Shown here one piece after another: positions 32,201 through 46,168 of a stretch of DNA of 64,000 nucleotides. The DNA comes from Ophthalmolycus amberensis (lineage: Eukaryota; Chordata; Actinopteri; Perciformes; Zoarcidae). The DNA lies in assembly GCA_024529925.1 (NCBI GenBank), contig JAFEUB010001594.1, positions 47,501 through 111,500 on the forward strand, written 5' to 3'. The notes under the pieces were generated by a model. The model was not told where the DNA came from and did no database searches. It was given only the letters and a program-made list of their open reading frames with translations. Position 1 is the stretch's first letter. Every line of letters starts with the position of its first letter. A program made the translations under genes and the position numbers.

Positions 32201-33601
32201 CACAGTCCTTTAAAGTAGCTGTGATTAAACCTCTTCTTAAGAAGCCCACTCTGGATCCAGAGGTGTTGGCCAACTATAGACCGATCTCTAACCTTCCCTT
32301 CCTCTCTAAGATCCTTGAGAAAGCAGTTGCAAATCAGTTGTATGACTTTCTGTGTAACAATAGTTTATTTGAGGATTTTCAGTCAGGATTTAGAAAGCAT
32401 CATAGCACAGAGACAGCTCTGGTAAAAATAACTAATGACCTTCTAATCGCATCAGACAAAGGACTCGTCTCTGTTCTTGTCCTGTTAGACCTTAGTGCTG
32501 CGTTCGACACTATAGACCACTACATCCTGTTGCAGAGACTGGAACATTATATTGGCATCAAAGGAACCGCACTGAACTGGTTTGGATCCTATTTATCGGA
32601 TCGATCTCAGTTTGTTTATGTAAATGATGAAGCCTCGATGAAGACCAACGTCAGTTATGGAGTTCCACAAGGTTCTGTGCTTGGACCAATCTTGTTCACC
32701 TTATATATGCTTCCTTTAGGCAATATTATCAGAAAACACTCTATAACCTTTCATTGTTATGCAGATGATACTCAATTATATATATCGATCAAACCAGACG
32801 AAACCAACCAGCTTGCTAAACTGCAAGCGTGTCTTAAGGACATAAAAACCTGGATGACCTGCAACTTCCTGATGTTAAACTCAGACAAAACTGAAGTTAT
32901 TCTACTAGGCCCAGAACACCTCCGAAATCATGTTATCTAATGATATAGTTTCTCTAGATGGCATTGCGCTGGCATCCAGCAGCACCGTCAAGAATCTTGG
33001 AGTTACCTTTGATCAGGATTTGTCTTTCAACTCTCAGATAAAACTTATTTCTAGGACTGCCTTTTTTCACCTACGTAATATTTCAAAAATCAGGCACATC
33101 CTATCTCAAAGCGATGCAGAGAAATTAGTTCATGCATTTGTTACCTCTAGGCTAGATTATTGCAATTCCTTATTTTCAGGCTGCTCAAATAAGTCTCTTA
33201 AATCTCTCCAGCTGATCCAGAATGCTGCAGCTCGTGTACTAACAAGAACTAAGAGGAGAGATCATATTACTCCTGTATTAGCTTCTCTGCACTGGCTCCC
33301 TGTAAAATCTAGAATAGAATTTAAAATCCTTTTACTTACCTACAAAGCCCGAATTGGTCAGGCTCCATCATATCTTAAAGAGCTTATAGTACCATACTGC
33401 CCTACTAGAGAGCTGCGATCCAGTGATTCAGGGTTACTTGTGGTTCCTAGAGTCTTAAAAAGTAGGATGGGAGCCAGAGCCTTCAGTTATCAAGCTCCTC
33501 TTCTGTGGAACCAGCTTCCCGTTTCAGTCCGGGGGGCAGACACACTCACCACATTTAAGAGTAGGCTTAAGACTTTCCTCTTTGATAGTGCTTATAGTTA
33601 G
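32182..33601 (+). pseudogene. L2-like reverse transcriptase, frameshifted, copy 1
   Basis: Two overlapping frames, 32182-32940 (252 codons) and 32930-33601 (223 codons), together make the LINE RT and C-terminal domain. Frame 1 holds NYRPISNLPFLSKILEKAV (31-49), the catalytic DLSAAFDTIDH (103-113), VPQGSVLGP (161-169), YADD (193-196) and LNSDKTEV (232-239). Frame 2 starts MLSNDIVSLDGIAL and holds KNLGVTFDQDLSF, RLDYCNSLFSG and LHWLPVKSRI. In family members the GPEHLR..LSNDIVSLDG stretch is continuous, so a 1-bp frameshift lies near 32930. The first residues MSLTLK are encoded by satellite. An RT active site is present but EN is lacking, so the copy is not autonomous. Confidence 0.88.
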
Positions 33602-34499
33602 GGCTGGCTCTGGCTTGCCTTGGACCGGCCCATGGACAAACTGGTATAGGCAAAAACTACAGGGGGACTTCCTACACTGAGCACCTCTCTCCTCCTCTTC
33701 TTCACCTCCGTCTGTATGCATTGATGTCCCATTAATGCTCATTACTAACTTTACTTCTTCCCCGGAGTATTTGTGCTTTCTCGCCTCACAGGATGACCGC
33801 AGTTTTATCTGGACACTGGTTCTTCAACCAGCCATGGCCCTGCTGACACCTACTACGATCTTCATTATTAACATTATTAATCCTATTACCGATACCATTA
33901 ATGCACAGTACTGATTTTGTCTCTTCCCCGGAGTCCTTGTGCTTCCTCTCCTCACAGGTTTCCATGGAGCATGGTTTCATCTGGACCCTGGTCCTTCCTC
34001 CTACCATGGCCCTGCTGACTCCAACTGCTAATATCACTTTTATTATTACTCACATTACTATTTCATATTACCGATACCATTAATGCACATTATTGACCTG
34101 CTTCTTCACCAGAGTCTCTGTGCTTTCTCGCCTCACAGGTTCCTGTGTATCCGGGTTTACCTGGACCAGGTGTTGCCTCCTGTCGTGGTTGTGTCATACA
34201 TTGAATGTGCTGTAATTACATTGAATGTGTTGTAATTCACTATCCTGTTCTACACATGACATCATTGCACTTCTGTCCATCCTGGGAGAGGGATCCCTCC
34301 TCTATTGCTCTCCCACAGGTTTCTTCCTCTTTCCTCCCCGTTAAAGGGTTTTTTGGGGAGTTTTTCCTGTTCTGATGTGAGGGTTCCGGGACAAGAGGAT
34401 GTCAAATGTGTACATATTGTAAAGCCCTCTGAGGCAAATTTGTAATTTGTGATTTTGGGCTATACAAAAATAAATTGAATTGAATTGAATTGAATTGAA
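32201..34499 (+). mobile_element. L2-like LINE copy 1, 5'-truncated, inside satellite
   Basis: Satellite sequence ATTGAAAC is followed abruptly by CACAGTCCTTTAAAG, the RT region of a fish L2-type (Maui-like) LINE. The element runs through RT, a roughly 870-bp 3' UTR, and a terminal (TTGAA)5 tail, after which satellite resumes with AACAGAATAAATT. It lacks the endonuclease and RT N-terminus, the usual result of incomplete reverse transcription. Confidence 0.92.
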
Positions 34500-36917
34500 A
34501 CAGAATAAATTATGTCAACAGTGAAACAGAATAAATTATGTCAACAGTGAAACAGTATAAATGTCGTTAACAGTGAAACAGAATAAATGTCGTGAACATT
34601 GAAACAGAATGAACGTCGTTAACAGTGAAACAGAATAAATGTCGTTAACAGTGAAACAGAATGAATGTCGTGAACATTGAAACAGAATAAATGTCGTTAA
34701 CAGTGAAACAGAATAAATGTCGTTAACAGTGAAACAGAATAAATGTCGTTAACAGTGAAACAGAATAAATGATGTTAACAGTGAAACAGAATAAATGTCG
34801 TTAACATTGAAACAGAATAAATTATGTCAACAGTGAAACAGAATAAATTATGTCAACAGTGTAACAGAATAAATGTCGTTAACAGTGAAACAGAATAAAT
34901 GTCGTTAACAGTGAAACAGAATAAATGTCGTTAACACTGAAACAGAATAAATGTCGTTAACATTGAAACAGAATAAATGTCGTTATAATTGAAATAGAAT
35001 AAATGTTGTTAACACTGAAACAGAATAAATGTCGTTAACATTGAAACAGAATAAATGTCGTTAACATTGAAAGAGAATGAATGTCGTTAACAGTGAAACA
35101 GAATAAATGTCGTTAACAGTGAAACAGAATAAATGATGTTAACAGTGAAAGAGAAAAAATGTCGTCAACAGTGAAACAGAATAAATGTCGTTAACAGTGA
35201 AACAGAATAAATGTCGTGAACATTGAAAGAGAATAAATGTCGTTAACAGTGAAACAGAATAAATGATGTTAACAGTGAAACAGAATAAATGTCGTTAACA
35301 TTGAAACAGAATAAATTATGTCAACAGTGAAACAGAATAAATTATGTCAACAGTGAAACAGAATAAATGTCGTTAACAGTGAAACAGAATAAATGTCGTT
35401 AACAGTGAAACAGAATAAATGTCGTTAACAGTGAAACAGAATAAATGTCGTTAACACAAACAGAATAAATGTCGTTAACATTGAAACAGAATAAATGTCG
35501 TTAACACTGAAACAGAATAAATGTCGTTAACAGTGAAACAGAATAAATGCCGTTAACATTGAAACAGAATGAATGATGTTAACAGTGAAACTGAATAAAT
35601 GATGTTAACAGTGAAACAGAATAAATGTCGTTAACATTGAAACAGAATAAATTATGTCAACAGTGAAACAGAATAAATGTCGTTAACACTGAAACAGAAT
35701 AAATGTCGTTAACAGTGAAACAGAATGAATGTCGTTAACACTGAAACAGAATAAATGTCGTTAACACTGAAACAGAATAAATGTCGTTAACATTGAAACA
35801 GAATAAATTATGTCAACAGTGAAACAGAATAAATTATGTCAACAGTGAAACAGAATAAATGTCGTGAACATTGAAAGACAATAAATGTCGTTAACAGTGA
35901 AACAGAATAAATGTCGTTAACACTGAAACAGAATAAATGTCGTTAACATTGAAACAGAATAAATGTCGTTATAATTGAAATAGAATAAATGTTGTTAACA
36001 CTGAAACAGAATAAATGTCGTTAACATTGAAACAGAATAAATGTCGTTAACATTGAAAGAGAATGAATGTCGTTAACAGTGAAACAGAATAAATGTCGTT
36101 AACAGTGAAACAGAATAAATGATGTTAACAGTGAAAGAGAAAAAATGTCGTCAACAGTGAAACAGAATAAATGTCGTTAACAGTGAAACAGAATAAATGT
36201 CGTGAACATTGAAAGAGAATAAATGTCGTTAACAGTGAAACAGAATAAATGATGTTAACAGTGAAACAGAATAAATGCCGTTAACATTAAAACAGAATGA
36301 ATGATGTTAACAGTGAAACTGAATAAATGATGTTAACAGTGAAACAGAATAAATGTCGTTAACATTGAAACAGAATAAATTATGTCAACAGTGAAACAGA
36401 ATAAATGTCGTTAACACTGAAACAGAATAAATGTCGTTAACAGTGAAACAGAATGAATGTCGTTAACACTGAAACAGAATAAATGTCGTTAACACTGAAA
36501 CAGAATAAATGTCGTTAACACTGAAACAGAATAAATGTCGTTAACATTGAAACTGAATAAATTATGTCAACAGTGAAACAGAATAAATTATGTCAACAGT
36601 GAAACAGAATAAATGTCGTTAACAGTGAAACAGAATAAATGTCGTTAACACTGAAACAGAATAAATGTCGTTAACATTGAAACAGAATAAATGTCGTTAA
36701 CATTGAAAGAGAATGAATGTCGTTAACAGTGAAACAGAATAAATGTCGTTAACAGTGAAACAGAATAAATGATGTTAACAGTGAAACAGAATAAATGTCG
36801 TCAACAGTGAAACAGAATAAATGTCGTGAACATTGAAAGAGAATAAATGTCGTTAACAGTGAAACAGAATAAATGATGTTAACAGTGAAACAGAATAAAT
36901 GTCGTTAACATTGAAAC
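34500..36917. repeat. 26-bp satellite between LINE copies 1 and 2
   Basis: About 2.4 kb of units. The first roughly 2.2 kb recurs, shifted by 4,717 bp, after LINE copy 2, including the distinctive CAGTATAAATG and GAACGTCG units. Confidence 0.95.
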
Positions 36918-38318
36918 CACAGTCCTTTAAAGTAGCTGTGATTAAACCTCTTCTTAAGAAGCCCACTCTGGATCCAGAGGTGTTGGCCAACTATAGACCG
37001 ATCTCTAACCTTCCCTTCCTCTCTAAGATCCTTGAGAAAGCAGTTGCAAATCAGTTGTATGACTTTCTGTGTAACAATAGTTTATTTGAGGATTTTCAGT
37101 CAGGATTTAGAAAGCATCATAGCACAGAGACAGCTCTGGTAAAAATAACTAATGACCTTCTAATCGCATCAGACAAAGGACTCGTCTCTGTTCTTGTCCT
37201 GTTAGACCTTAGTGCTGCGTTCGACACTATAGACCACTACATCCTGTTGCAGAGACTGGAACATTATATTGGCATCAAAGGAACCGCACTGAACTGGTTT
37301 GGATCCTATTTATCGGATCGATCTCAGTTTGTTTATGTAAATGATGAAGCCTCGATGAAGACCAACGTCAGTTATGGAGTTCCACAAGGTTCTGTGCTTG
37401 GACCAATCTTGTTCACCTTATATATGCTTCCTTTAGGCAATATTATCAGAAAACACTCTATAACCTTTCATTGTTATGCAGATGATACTCAATTATATAT
37501 ATCGATCAAACCAGACGAAACCAACCAGCTTGCTAAACTGCAAGCGTGTCTTAAGGACATAAAAACCTGGATGACCTGCAACTTCCTGATGTTAAACTCA
37601 GACAAAACTGAAGTTATTCTACTAGGCCCAGAACACCTCCGAAATCATGTTATCTAATGATATAGTTTCTCTAGATGGCATTGCGCTGGCATCCAGCAGC
37701 ACCGTCAAGAATCTTGGAGTTACCTTTGATCAGGATTTGTCTTTCAACTCTCAGATAAAACTTATTTCTAGGACTGCCTTTTTTCACCTACGTAATATTT
37801 CAAAAATCAGGCACATCCTATCTCAAAGCGATGCAGAGAAATTAGTTCATGCATTTGTTACCTCTAGGCTAGATTATTGCAATTCCTTATTTTCAGGCTG
37901 CTCAAATAAGTCTCTTAAATCTCTCCAGCTGATCCAGAATGCTGCAGCTCGTGTACTAACAAGAACTAAGAGGAGAGATCATATTACTCCTGTATTAGCT
38001 TCTCTGCACTGGCTCCCTGTAAAATCTAGAATAGAATTTAAAATCCTTTTACTTACCTACAAAGCCCGAATTGGTCAGGCTCCATCATATCTTAAAGAGC
38101 TTATAGTACCATACTGCCCTACTAGAGAGCTGCGATCCAGTGATTCAGGGTTACTTGTGGTTCCTAGAGTCTTAAAAAGTAGGATGGGAGCCAGAGCCTT
38201 CAGTTATCAAGCTCCTCTTCTGTGGAACCAGCTTCCCGTTTCAGTCCGGGGGGCAGACACACTCACCACATTTAAGAGTAGGCTTAAGACTTTCCTCTTT
38301 GATAGTGCTTATAGTTAG
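36899..38318 (+). pseudogene. L2-like reverse transcriptase, frameshifted, copy 2
   Basis: Frames 36899-37657 and 37647-38318 are identical in translation to copy 1, with the same frame break and satellite-encoded start. Confidence 0.87.
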
Positions 38319-39216
38319 GGCTGGCTCTGGCTTGCCTTGGACCGGCCCATGGACAAACTGGTATAGGCAAAAACTACAGGGGGACTTCCTACACTGAGCA
38401 CCTCTCTCCTCCTCTTCTTCACCTCCGTCTGTATGCATTGATGTCCCATTAATGCTCATTACTAACTTTACTTCTTCCCCGGAGTATTTGTGCTTTCTCG
38501 CCTCACAGGATGACCGCAGTTTTATCTGGACACTGGTTCTTCAACCAGCCATGGCCCTGCTGACACCTACTACGATCTTCATTATTAACATTATTAATCC
38601 TATTACCGATACCATTAATGCACAGTACTGATTTTGTCTCTTCCCCGGAGTCCTTGTGCTTCCTCTCCTCACAGGTTTCCATGGAGCATGGTTTCATCTG
38701 GACCCTGGTCCTTCCTCCTACCATGGCCCTGCTGACTCCAACTGCTAATATCACTTTTATTATTACTCACATTACTATTTCATATTACCGATACCATTAA
38801 TGCACATTATTGACCTGCTTCTTCACCAGAGTCTCTGTGCTTTCTCGCCTCACAGGTTCCTGTGTATCCGGGTTTACCTGGACCAGGTGTTGCCTCCTGT
38901 CGTGGTTGTGTCATACATTGAATGTGCTGTAATTACATTGAATGTGTTGTAATTCACTATCCTGTTCTACACATGACATCATTGCACTTCTGTCCATCCT
39001 GGGAGAGGGATCCCTCCTCTATTGCTCTCCCACAGGTTTCTTCCTCTTTCCTCCCCGTTAAAGGGTTTTTTGGGGAGTTTTTCCTGTTCTGATGTGAGGG
39101 TTCCGGGACAAGAGGATGTCAAATGTGTACATATTGTAAAGCCCTCTGAGGCAAATTTGTAATTTGTGATTTTGGGCTATACAAAAATAAATTGAATTGA
39201 ATTGAATTGAATTGAA
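36918..39216 (+). mobile_element. L2-like LINE copy 2
   Basis: Same ends, length and tail as copy 1. Both this copy and copy 1 are followed by the CAGTATAAATG variant unit, which later copies lack. Confidence 0.92.
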
Positions 39217-42200
39217 ACAGAATAAATTATGTCAACAGTGAAACAGAATAAATTATGTCAACAGTGAAACAGTATAAATGTCGTTAACAGTGAAACAGAA
39301 TAAATGTCGTGAACATTGAAACAGAATGAACGTCGTTAACAGTGAAACAGAATAAATGTCGTTAACAGTGAAACAGAATGAATGTCGTGAACATTGAAAC
39401 AGAATAAATGTCGTTAACAGTGAAACAGAATAAATGTCGTTAACAGTGAAACAGAATAAATGTCGTTAACAGTGAAACAGAATAAATGATGTTAACAGTG
39501 AAACAGAATAAATGTCGTTAACATTGAAACAGAATAAATTATGTCAACAGTGAAACAGAATAAATTATGTCAACAGTGTAACAGAATAAATGTCGTTAAC
39601 AGTGAAACAGAATAAATGTCGTTAACAGTGAAACAGAATAAATGTCGTTAACACTGAAACAGAATAAATGTCGTTAACATTGAAACAGAATAAATGTCGT
39701 TATAATTGAAATAGAATAAATGTTGTTAACACTGAAACAGAATAAATGTCGTTAACATTGAAACAGAATAAATGTCGTTAACATTGAAAGAGAATGAATG
39801 TCGTTAACAGTGAAACAGAATAAATGTCGTTAACAGTGAAACAGAATAAATGATGTTAACAGTGAAAGAGAAAAAATGTCGTCAACAGTGAAACAGAATA
39901 AATGTCGTTAACAGTGAAACAGAATAAATGTCGTGAACATTGAAAGAGAATAAATGTCGTTAACAGTGAAACAGAATAAATGATGTTAACAGTGAAACAG
40001 AATAAATGTCGTTAACATTGAAACAGAATAAATTATGTCAACAGTGAAACAGAATAAATTATGTCAACAGTGAAACAGAATAAATGTCGTTAACAGTGAA
40101 ACAGAATAAATGTCGTTAACAGTGAAACAGAATAAATGTCGTTAACAGTGAAACAGAATAAATGTCGTTAACACAAACAGAATAAATGTCGTTAACATTG
40201 AAACAGAATAAATGTCGTTAACACTGAAACAGAATAAATGTCGTTAACAGTGAAACAGAATAAATGCCGTTAACATTGAAACAGAATGAATGATGTTAAC
40301 AGTGAAACTGAATAAATGATGTTAACAGTGAAACAGAATAAATGTCGTTAACATTGAAACAGAATAAATTATGTCAACAGTGAAACAGAATAAATGTCGT
40401 TAACACTGAAACAGAATAAATGTCGTTAACAGTGAAACAGAATGAATGTCGTTAACACTGAAACAGAATAAATGTCGTTAACACTGAAACAGAATAAATG
40501 TCGTTAACATTGAAACAGAATAAATTATGTCAACAGTGAAACAGAATAAATTATGTCAACAGTGAAACAGAATAAATGTCGTGAACATTGAAAGACAATA
40601 AATGTCGTTAACAGTGAAACAGAATAAATGTCGTTAACACTGAAACAGAATAAATGTCGTTAACATTGAAACAGAATAAATGTCGTTATAATTGAAATAG
40701 AATAAATGTTGTTAACACTGAAACAGAATAAATGTCGTTAACATTGAAACAGAATAAATGTCGTTAACATTGAAAGAGAATGAATGTCGTTAACAGTGAA
40801 ACAGAATAAATGTCGTTAACAGTGAAACAGAATAAATGATGTTAACAGTGAAAGAGAAAAAATGTCGTCAACAGTGAAACAGAATAAATGTCGTTAACAG
40901 TGAAACAGAATAAATGTCGTGAACATTGAAAGAGAATAAATGTCGTTAACAGTGAAACAGAATAAATGATGTTAACAGTGAAACAGAATAAATGCCGTTA
41001 ACATTAAAACAGAATGAATGATGTTAACAGTGAAACTGAATAAATGATGTTAACAGTGAAACAGAATAAATGTCGTTAACATTGAAACAGAATAAATTAT
41101 GTCAACAGTGAAACAGAATAAATGTCGTTAACACTGAAACAGAATAAATGTCGTTAACAGTGAAACAGAATGAATGTCGTTAACACTGAAACAGAATAAA
41201 TGTCGTTAACACTGAAACAGAATAAATGTCGTTAACACTGAAACAGAATAAATGTCGTTAACATTGAAACTGAATAAATTATGTCAACAGTGAAACAGAA
41301 TAAATTATGTCAACAGTGAAACAGAATAAATGTCGTTAACAGTGAAACAGAATAAATGTCGTTAACACTGAAACAGAATAAATGTCGTTAACATTGAAAC
41401 AGAATAAATGTCGTTATAATTGAAAGAGAATAAATGTCGTTAACACTGAAACAGAATAAATGTCGTTAACATTGAAACAGAATAAATGTCGTTAACATTG
41501 AAAGAGAATGAATGTCGTTAACATTGAAACAGAATAAATTATGTCAACAGTGAAACAGAATAAATTATGTCAACAGTGAAACAGAATAAATTATGTCAAC
41601 AGTGAAACAGAATAAATGTCGTTAACAGTGAAACAGAATAAATGTCGTTAACACTGAAACAGAATAAATGTCGTTAACATTGAAACAGAATAAATGTCGT
41701 TATAATTGAAAGAGAATAAATGTCGTTAACACTGAAACAGAATAAATGTCGTTAACATTGAAACAGAATAAATGTCGTTAACATTGAAAGAGAATGAATG
41801 TCGTTAACATTGAAACAGAATAAATTATGTCAACAGTGAAACAGAATAAATTATGTCAACAGTGAAACAGAATAAATGTCGTTAACAGTGAAACAGAATA
41901 AATGTCGTTAACAGTGAAACAGAATAAATGTCGTTAACACTGAAACAGAATAAATGTCGTTAACACTGAAACAGAATAAATGTCGTTAACATTGAAACAG
42001 AATAAATGTCGTTAACATTGAAAGAGAATGAATGTCGTTAACAGTGAAACAGAATAAATGTCGTTAACAGTGAAACAGAATAAATGATGTTAACAGTGAA
42101 ACAGAATAAATGTCGTCAACAGTGAAACAGAATAAATGTCGTTAACAGTGAAACAGAATAAATGTCGTGAACATTGAAAGAGAATAAATGTCGTTAACAG

Positions 42201-45200
42201 TGAAACAGAATAAATGATGTTAACAGTGAAACAGAATAAATGTCGTTAACATTGAAACAGAATAAATTATGTCAACAGTGAAACAGAATAAATTATGTCA
42301 ACAGTGAAACAGAATAAATGTCGTTAACAGTGAAACAGAATAAATGTCGTTAACAGTGAAACAGAATAAATGTCGTTAACACTGAAACAGAATAAATGTC
42401 GAACAGTGAAACAGAATAAATGTCGTTCACACTGAAACAGAATAAATGTCGTTAACATTGAAACAGAATGAATGTCGTTAACACTGAAACAGAATAAATG
42501 TCGTTAACAGTGAAACAGAATAAATGTCGTTAACACAAACAGAATAAATGTCGTTAACATTGAAACAGAATAAATTATGTCAACAGTGAAACAGAATAAA
42601 TGTCGTTAACAGTGAAACAGAATAAATGTCGTTAACACTGAAACAGAATAAATGTCGTTAACATTGAAACTGAATAAATGTCGTTAACACTGAAACAGAA
42701 TAAATGTCGTTAACAGTGAAACAGAATGAATGTCGTTAACACTGAAACAGAATAAATGTCGTTAACACTGAAACAGAATAAATGTCGTTAACACTGAAAC
42801 AGAATAAATGTCGTTAACATTGAAACAGAATAAATGTCGTTAACATTGAAAGAGAATGAATGTCGTTAACAGTGAAACAGAATAAATTATGTCAACAGTG
42901 AAACAGAATAAATTATGTCAACAGTGAAACAGAATAAATGTCGTTAACAGTGAAACAGAATAAATGTCGTTAACACTGAAACAGAATAAATGTCGTTAAC
43001 ATTGAAACAGAATAAATGTCGTTATAATTGAAAGAGAATAAATGTCGTTAACACTGAAACAGAATAAATGTCGTTAACATTGAAACAGAATAAATGTCGT
43101 TAACATTGAAAGAGAATGAATGTCGTTAACATTGAAACAGAATAAATTATGTCAACAGTGAAACAGAATAAATTATGTCAACAGTGAAACAGAATAAATG
43201 TCGTTAACAGTGAAACAGAATAAATGTCGTTAACACTGAAACAGAATAAATGTCGTTAACATTGAAACAGAATAAATGTCGTTATAATTGAAAGACAATA
43301 AATGTCGTTAACACTGAAACAGAATAAATGTCGTTAACATTGAAACAGAATAAATGTCGTTAACATTGAAAGAGAATGAATGTCGTTAACAGTGAAACAG
43401 AATAAATGTCGTTAACAGTGAAACAGAATAAATGATGTTAACAGTGAAACAGAATAAATGTCGTCAACAGTGAAACAGAATAAATGTCGTTAACAGTGAA
43501 ACAGAATAAATGTCGTGAACATTGAAACAGAATAAATGTCGTTAACAGTGAAACAGAATAAATGATGTTAACAGTGAAACAGAATAAATGTCGTTAACAT
43601 TGAAACAGAATAAATTATGTCAACAGTGAAACAGAATAAATTATGTCAACAGTGTAACAGAATAAATGTCGTTAACAGTGAAACAGAATAAATGTCGTTA
43701 ACAGTGAAACAGAATAAATGTCGTTAACACTGAAACAGAATAAATGTCGAACAGTGAAACAGAATAAATGTCGTTCACACTGAAACAGAATAAATGTCGT
43801 TAACATTGAAACAGAATGAATGTCGTTAACACTGAAACAGAATAAATGTCGTTAACAGTGAAACAGAATAAATGTCGTTAACACAAACAGAATAAATGTC
43901 GTTAACATTGAAACAGAATAAATTATGTCAACAGTGAAACAGAATAAATGTCGTTAACAGTGAAACAGAATAAATGTCGTTAACACTGAAACAGAATAAA
44001 TGTCGTTAACATTGAAACAGAATAAATGTCGTTAACACTGAAACAGAATAAATGTCGTTAACAGTGAAACAGAATGAATGTCGTTAACACTGAAACAGAA
44101 TAAATGTCGTTAACACTGAAACAGAATAAATGTCGTTAACACTGAAACAGAATAAATGTCGTTAACATTGAAACAGAATAAATGTCGTTAACATTGAAAG
44201 AGAATGAATGTCGTTAACAGTGAAACAGAATAAATGTCGTTAACAGTGAAACAGAATAAATGATGTTAACAGTGAAACAGAATAAATGTCGTCAACAGTG
44301 AAACAGAATAAATGTCGTCAACAGTGAAACAGAATAAATGTCGTTAACAGTGAAACAGAATAAATGTCGTGAACATTGAAACAGAATAAATGTCGTTAAC
44401 AGTGAAACAGAATAAATGATGTTAACAGTGAAACAGAATAAATGTCGTTAACATTGAAACAGAATAAATTATGTCAACAGTGAAACAGAATAAATTATGT
44501 CAACAGTGTAACAGAATAAATGTCGTTAACAGTGAAACAGAATAAATGTCGTTAACAGTGAAACAGAATAAATGTCGTTAACACTGAAACAGAATAAATG
44601 TCGAACAGTGAAACAGAATAAATGTCGTTCACACTGAAACAGAATAAATGTCGTTAACATTGAAACAGAATGAATGTCGTTAACACTGAAACAGAATAAA
44701 TGTCGTTAACAGTGAAACAGAATAAATGTCGTTAACACAAACAGAATAAATGTCGTTAACATTGAAACAGAATAAATTATGTCAACAGTGAAACAGAATA
44801 AATGTCGTTAACAGTGAAACAGAATAAATGTCGTTAACACTGAAACAGAATAAATGTCGTTAACATTGAAACAGAATAAATGTCGTTAACACTGAAACAG
44901 AATAAATGTCGTTAACAGTGAAACAGAATGAATGTCGTTAACATTGAAACAGAATAAATGTCGTTAACATTGAAAGAGAATGAATGTCGTTAACATTGAA
45001 AGAGAATGAATGTCGTTAACAGTGAAACAGAATAAATGTCGTTAACAGTGAAACAGAATAAATGATGTTAACAGTGAAACAGAATAAATGTCGTCAACAG
45101 TGAAACAGAATAAATGTCGTTAACATTGAAAGAGAATGAATGTCGTTAACAGTGAAACAGAATAAATGTCGTTAACAGTGAAACAGAATAAATGATGTTA

Positions 45201-46168
45201 ACAGTGAAACAGAATAAATGTCGTCAACAGTGAAACAGAATAAATGTCGTTAACAGTGAAACAGAATAAATGTCGTGAACATTGAAACAGAATAAATGTC
45301 GTTAACAGTGAAACAGAATAAATGATGTTAACAGTGAAACAGAATAAATGTCGTTAACATTGAAACAGAATAAATTATGTCAACAGTGAAACAGAATAAA
45401 TTATGTCAACAGTGTAACAGAATAAATGTCGTTAACAGTGAAACAGAATAAATGTCGTTAACAGTGAAACAGAATAAATGTCGTTAACACTGAAACAGAA
45501 TAAATGTCGAACAGTGAAACAGAATAAATGTCGTTCACACTGAAACAGAATAAATGTCGTTAACATTGAAACAGAATGAATGTCGTTAACACTGAAACAG
45601 AATAAATGTCGTTAACAGTGAAACAGAATAAATGTCGTTAACACAAACAGAATAAATGTCGTTAACATTGAAACAGAATAAATTATGTCAACAGTGAAAC
45701 AGAATAAATGTCGTTAACAGTGAAACAGAATAAATGTCGTTAACACTGAAACAGAATAAATGTCGTTAACATTGAAACAGAATAAATGTCGTTAACACTG
45801 AAACAGAATAAATGTCGTTAACAGTGAAACAGAATGAATGTCGTTAACACTGAAACAGAATAAATGTCGTTAACACTGAAACAGAATAAATGTCGTTAAC
45901 ACTGAAACAGAATAAATGTCGTTAACATTGAAACAGAATAAATGTCGTTAACATTGAAAGAGAATGAATGTCGTTAACAGTGAAACAGAATAAATGTCGT
46001 TAACAGTGAAACAGAATAAATGATGTTAACAGTGAAACAGAATAAATGTCGTCAACAGTGAAACAGAATAAATGTCGTGAACATTGAAAGAGAATAAATG
46101 TCGTTAACAGTGAAACAGAATAAATGATGTTAACAGTGAAACAGAATAAATGTCGTTAACATTGAAAC
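39217..46168. repeat. 26-bp satellite between LINE copies 2 and 3 (7 kb)
   Basis: The longest inter-LINE stretch. Its start copies 34500 to about 36690. Its later part contains blocks with shortened units, GTCGAACAGTG and GTTAACACAAACAG, recurring near 42400, 43750, 44600 and 45510. These mark a roughly 0.9-1.35 kb sub-period. Confidence 0.95.

Noticed and set aside
33524..34083. Small frames after each LINE RT (72, 83 and 60 codons), repeated in every copy
   Set aside because: They lie in the LINE 3' UTR or antisense to it and match no known LINE product. They recur only because the element is copied.
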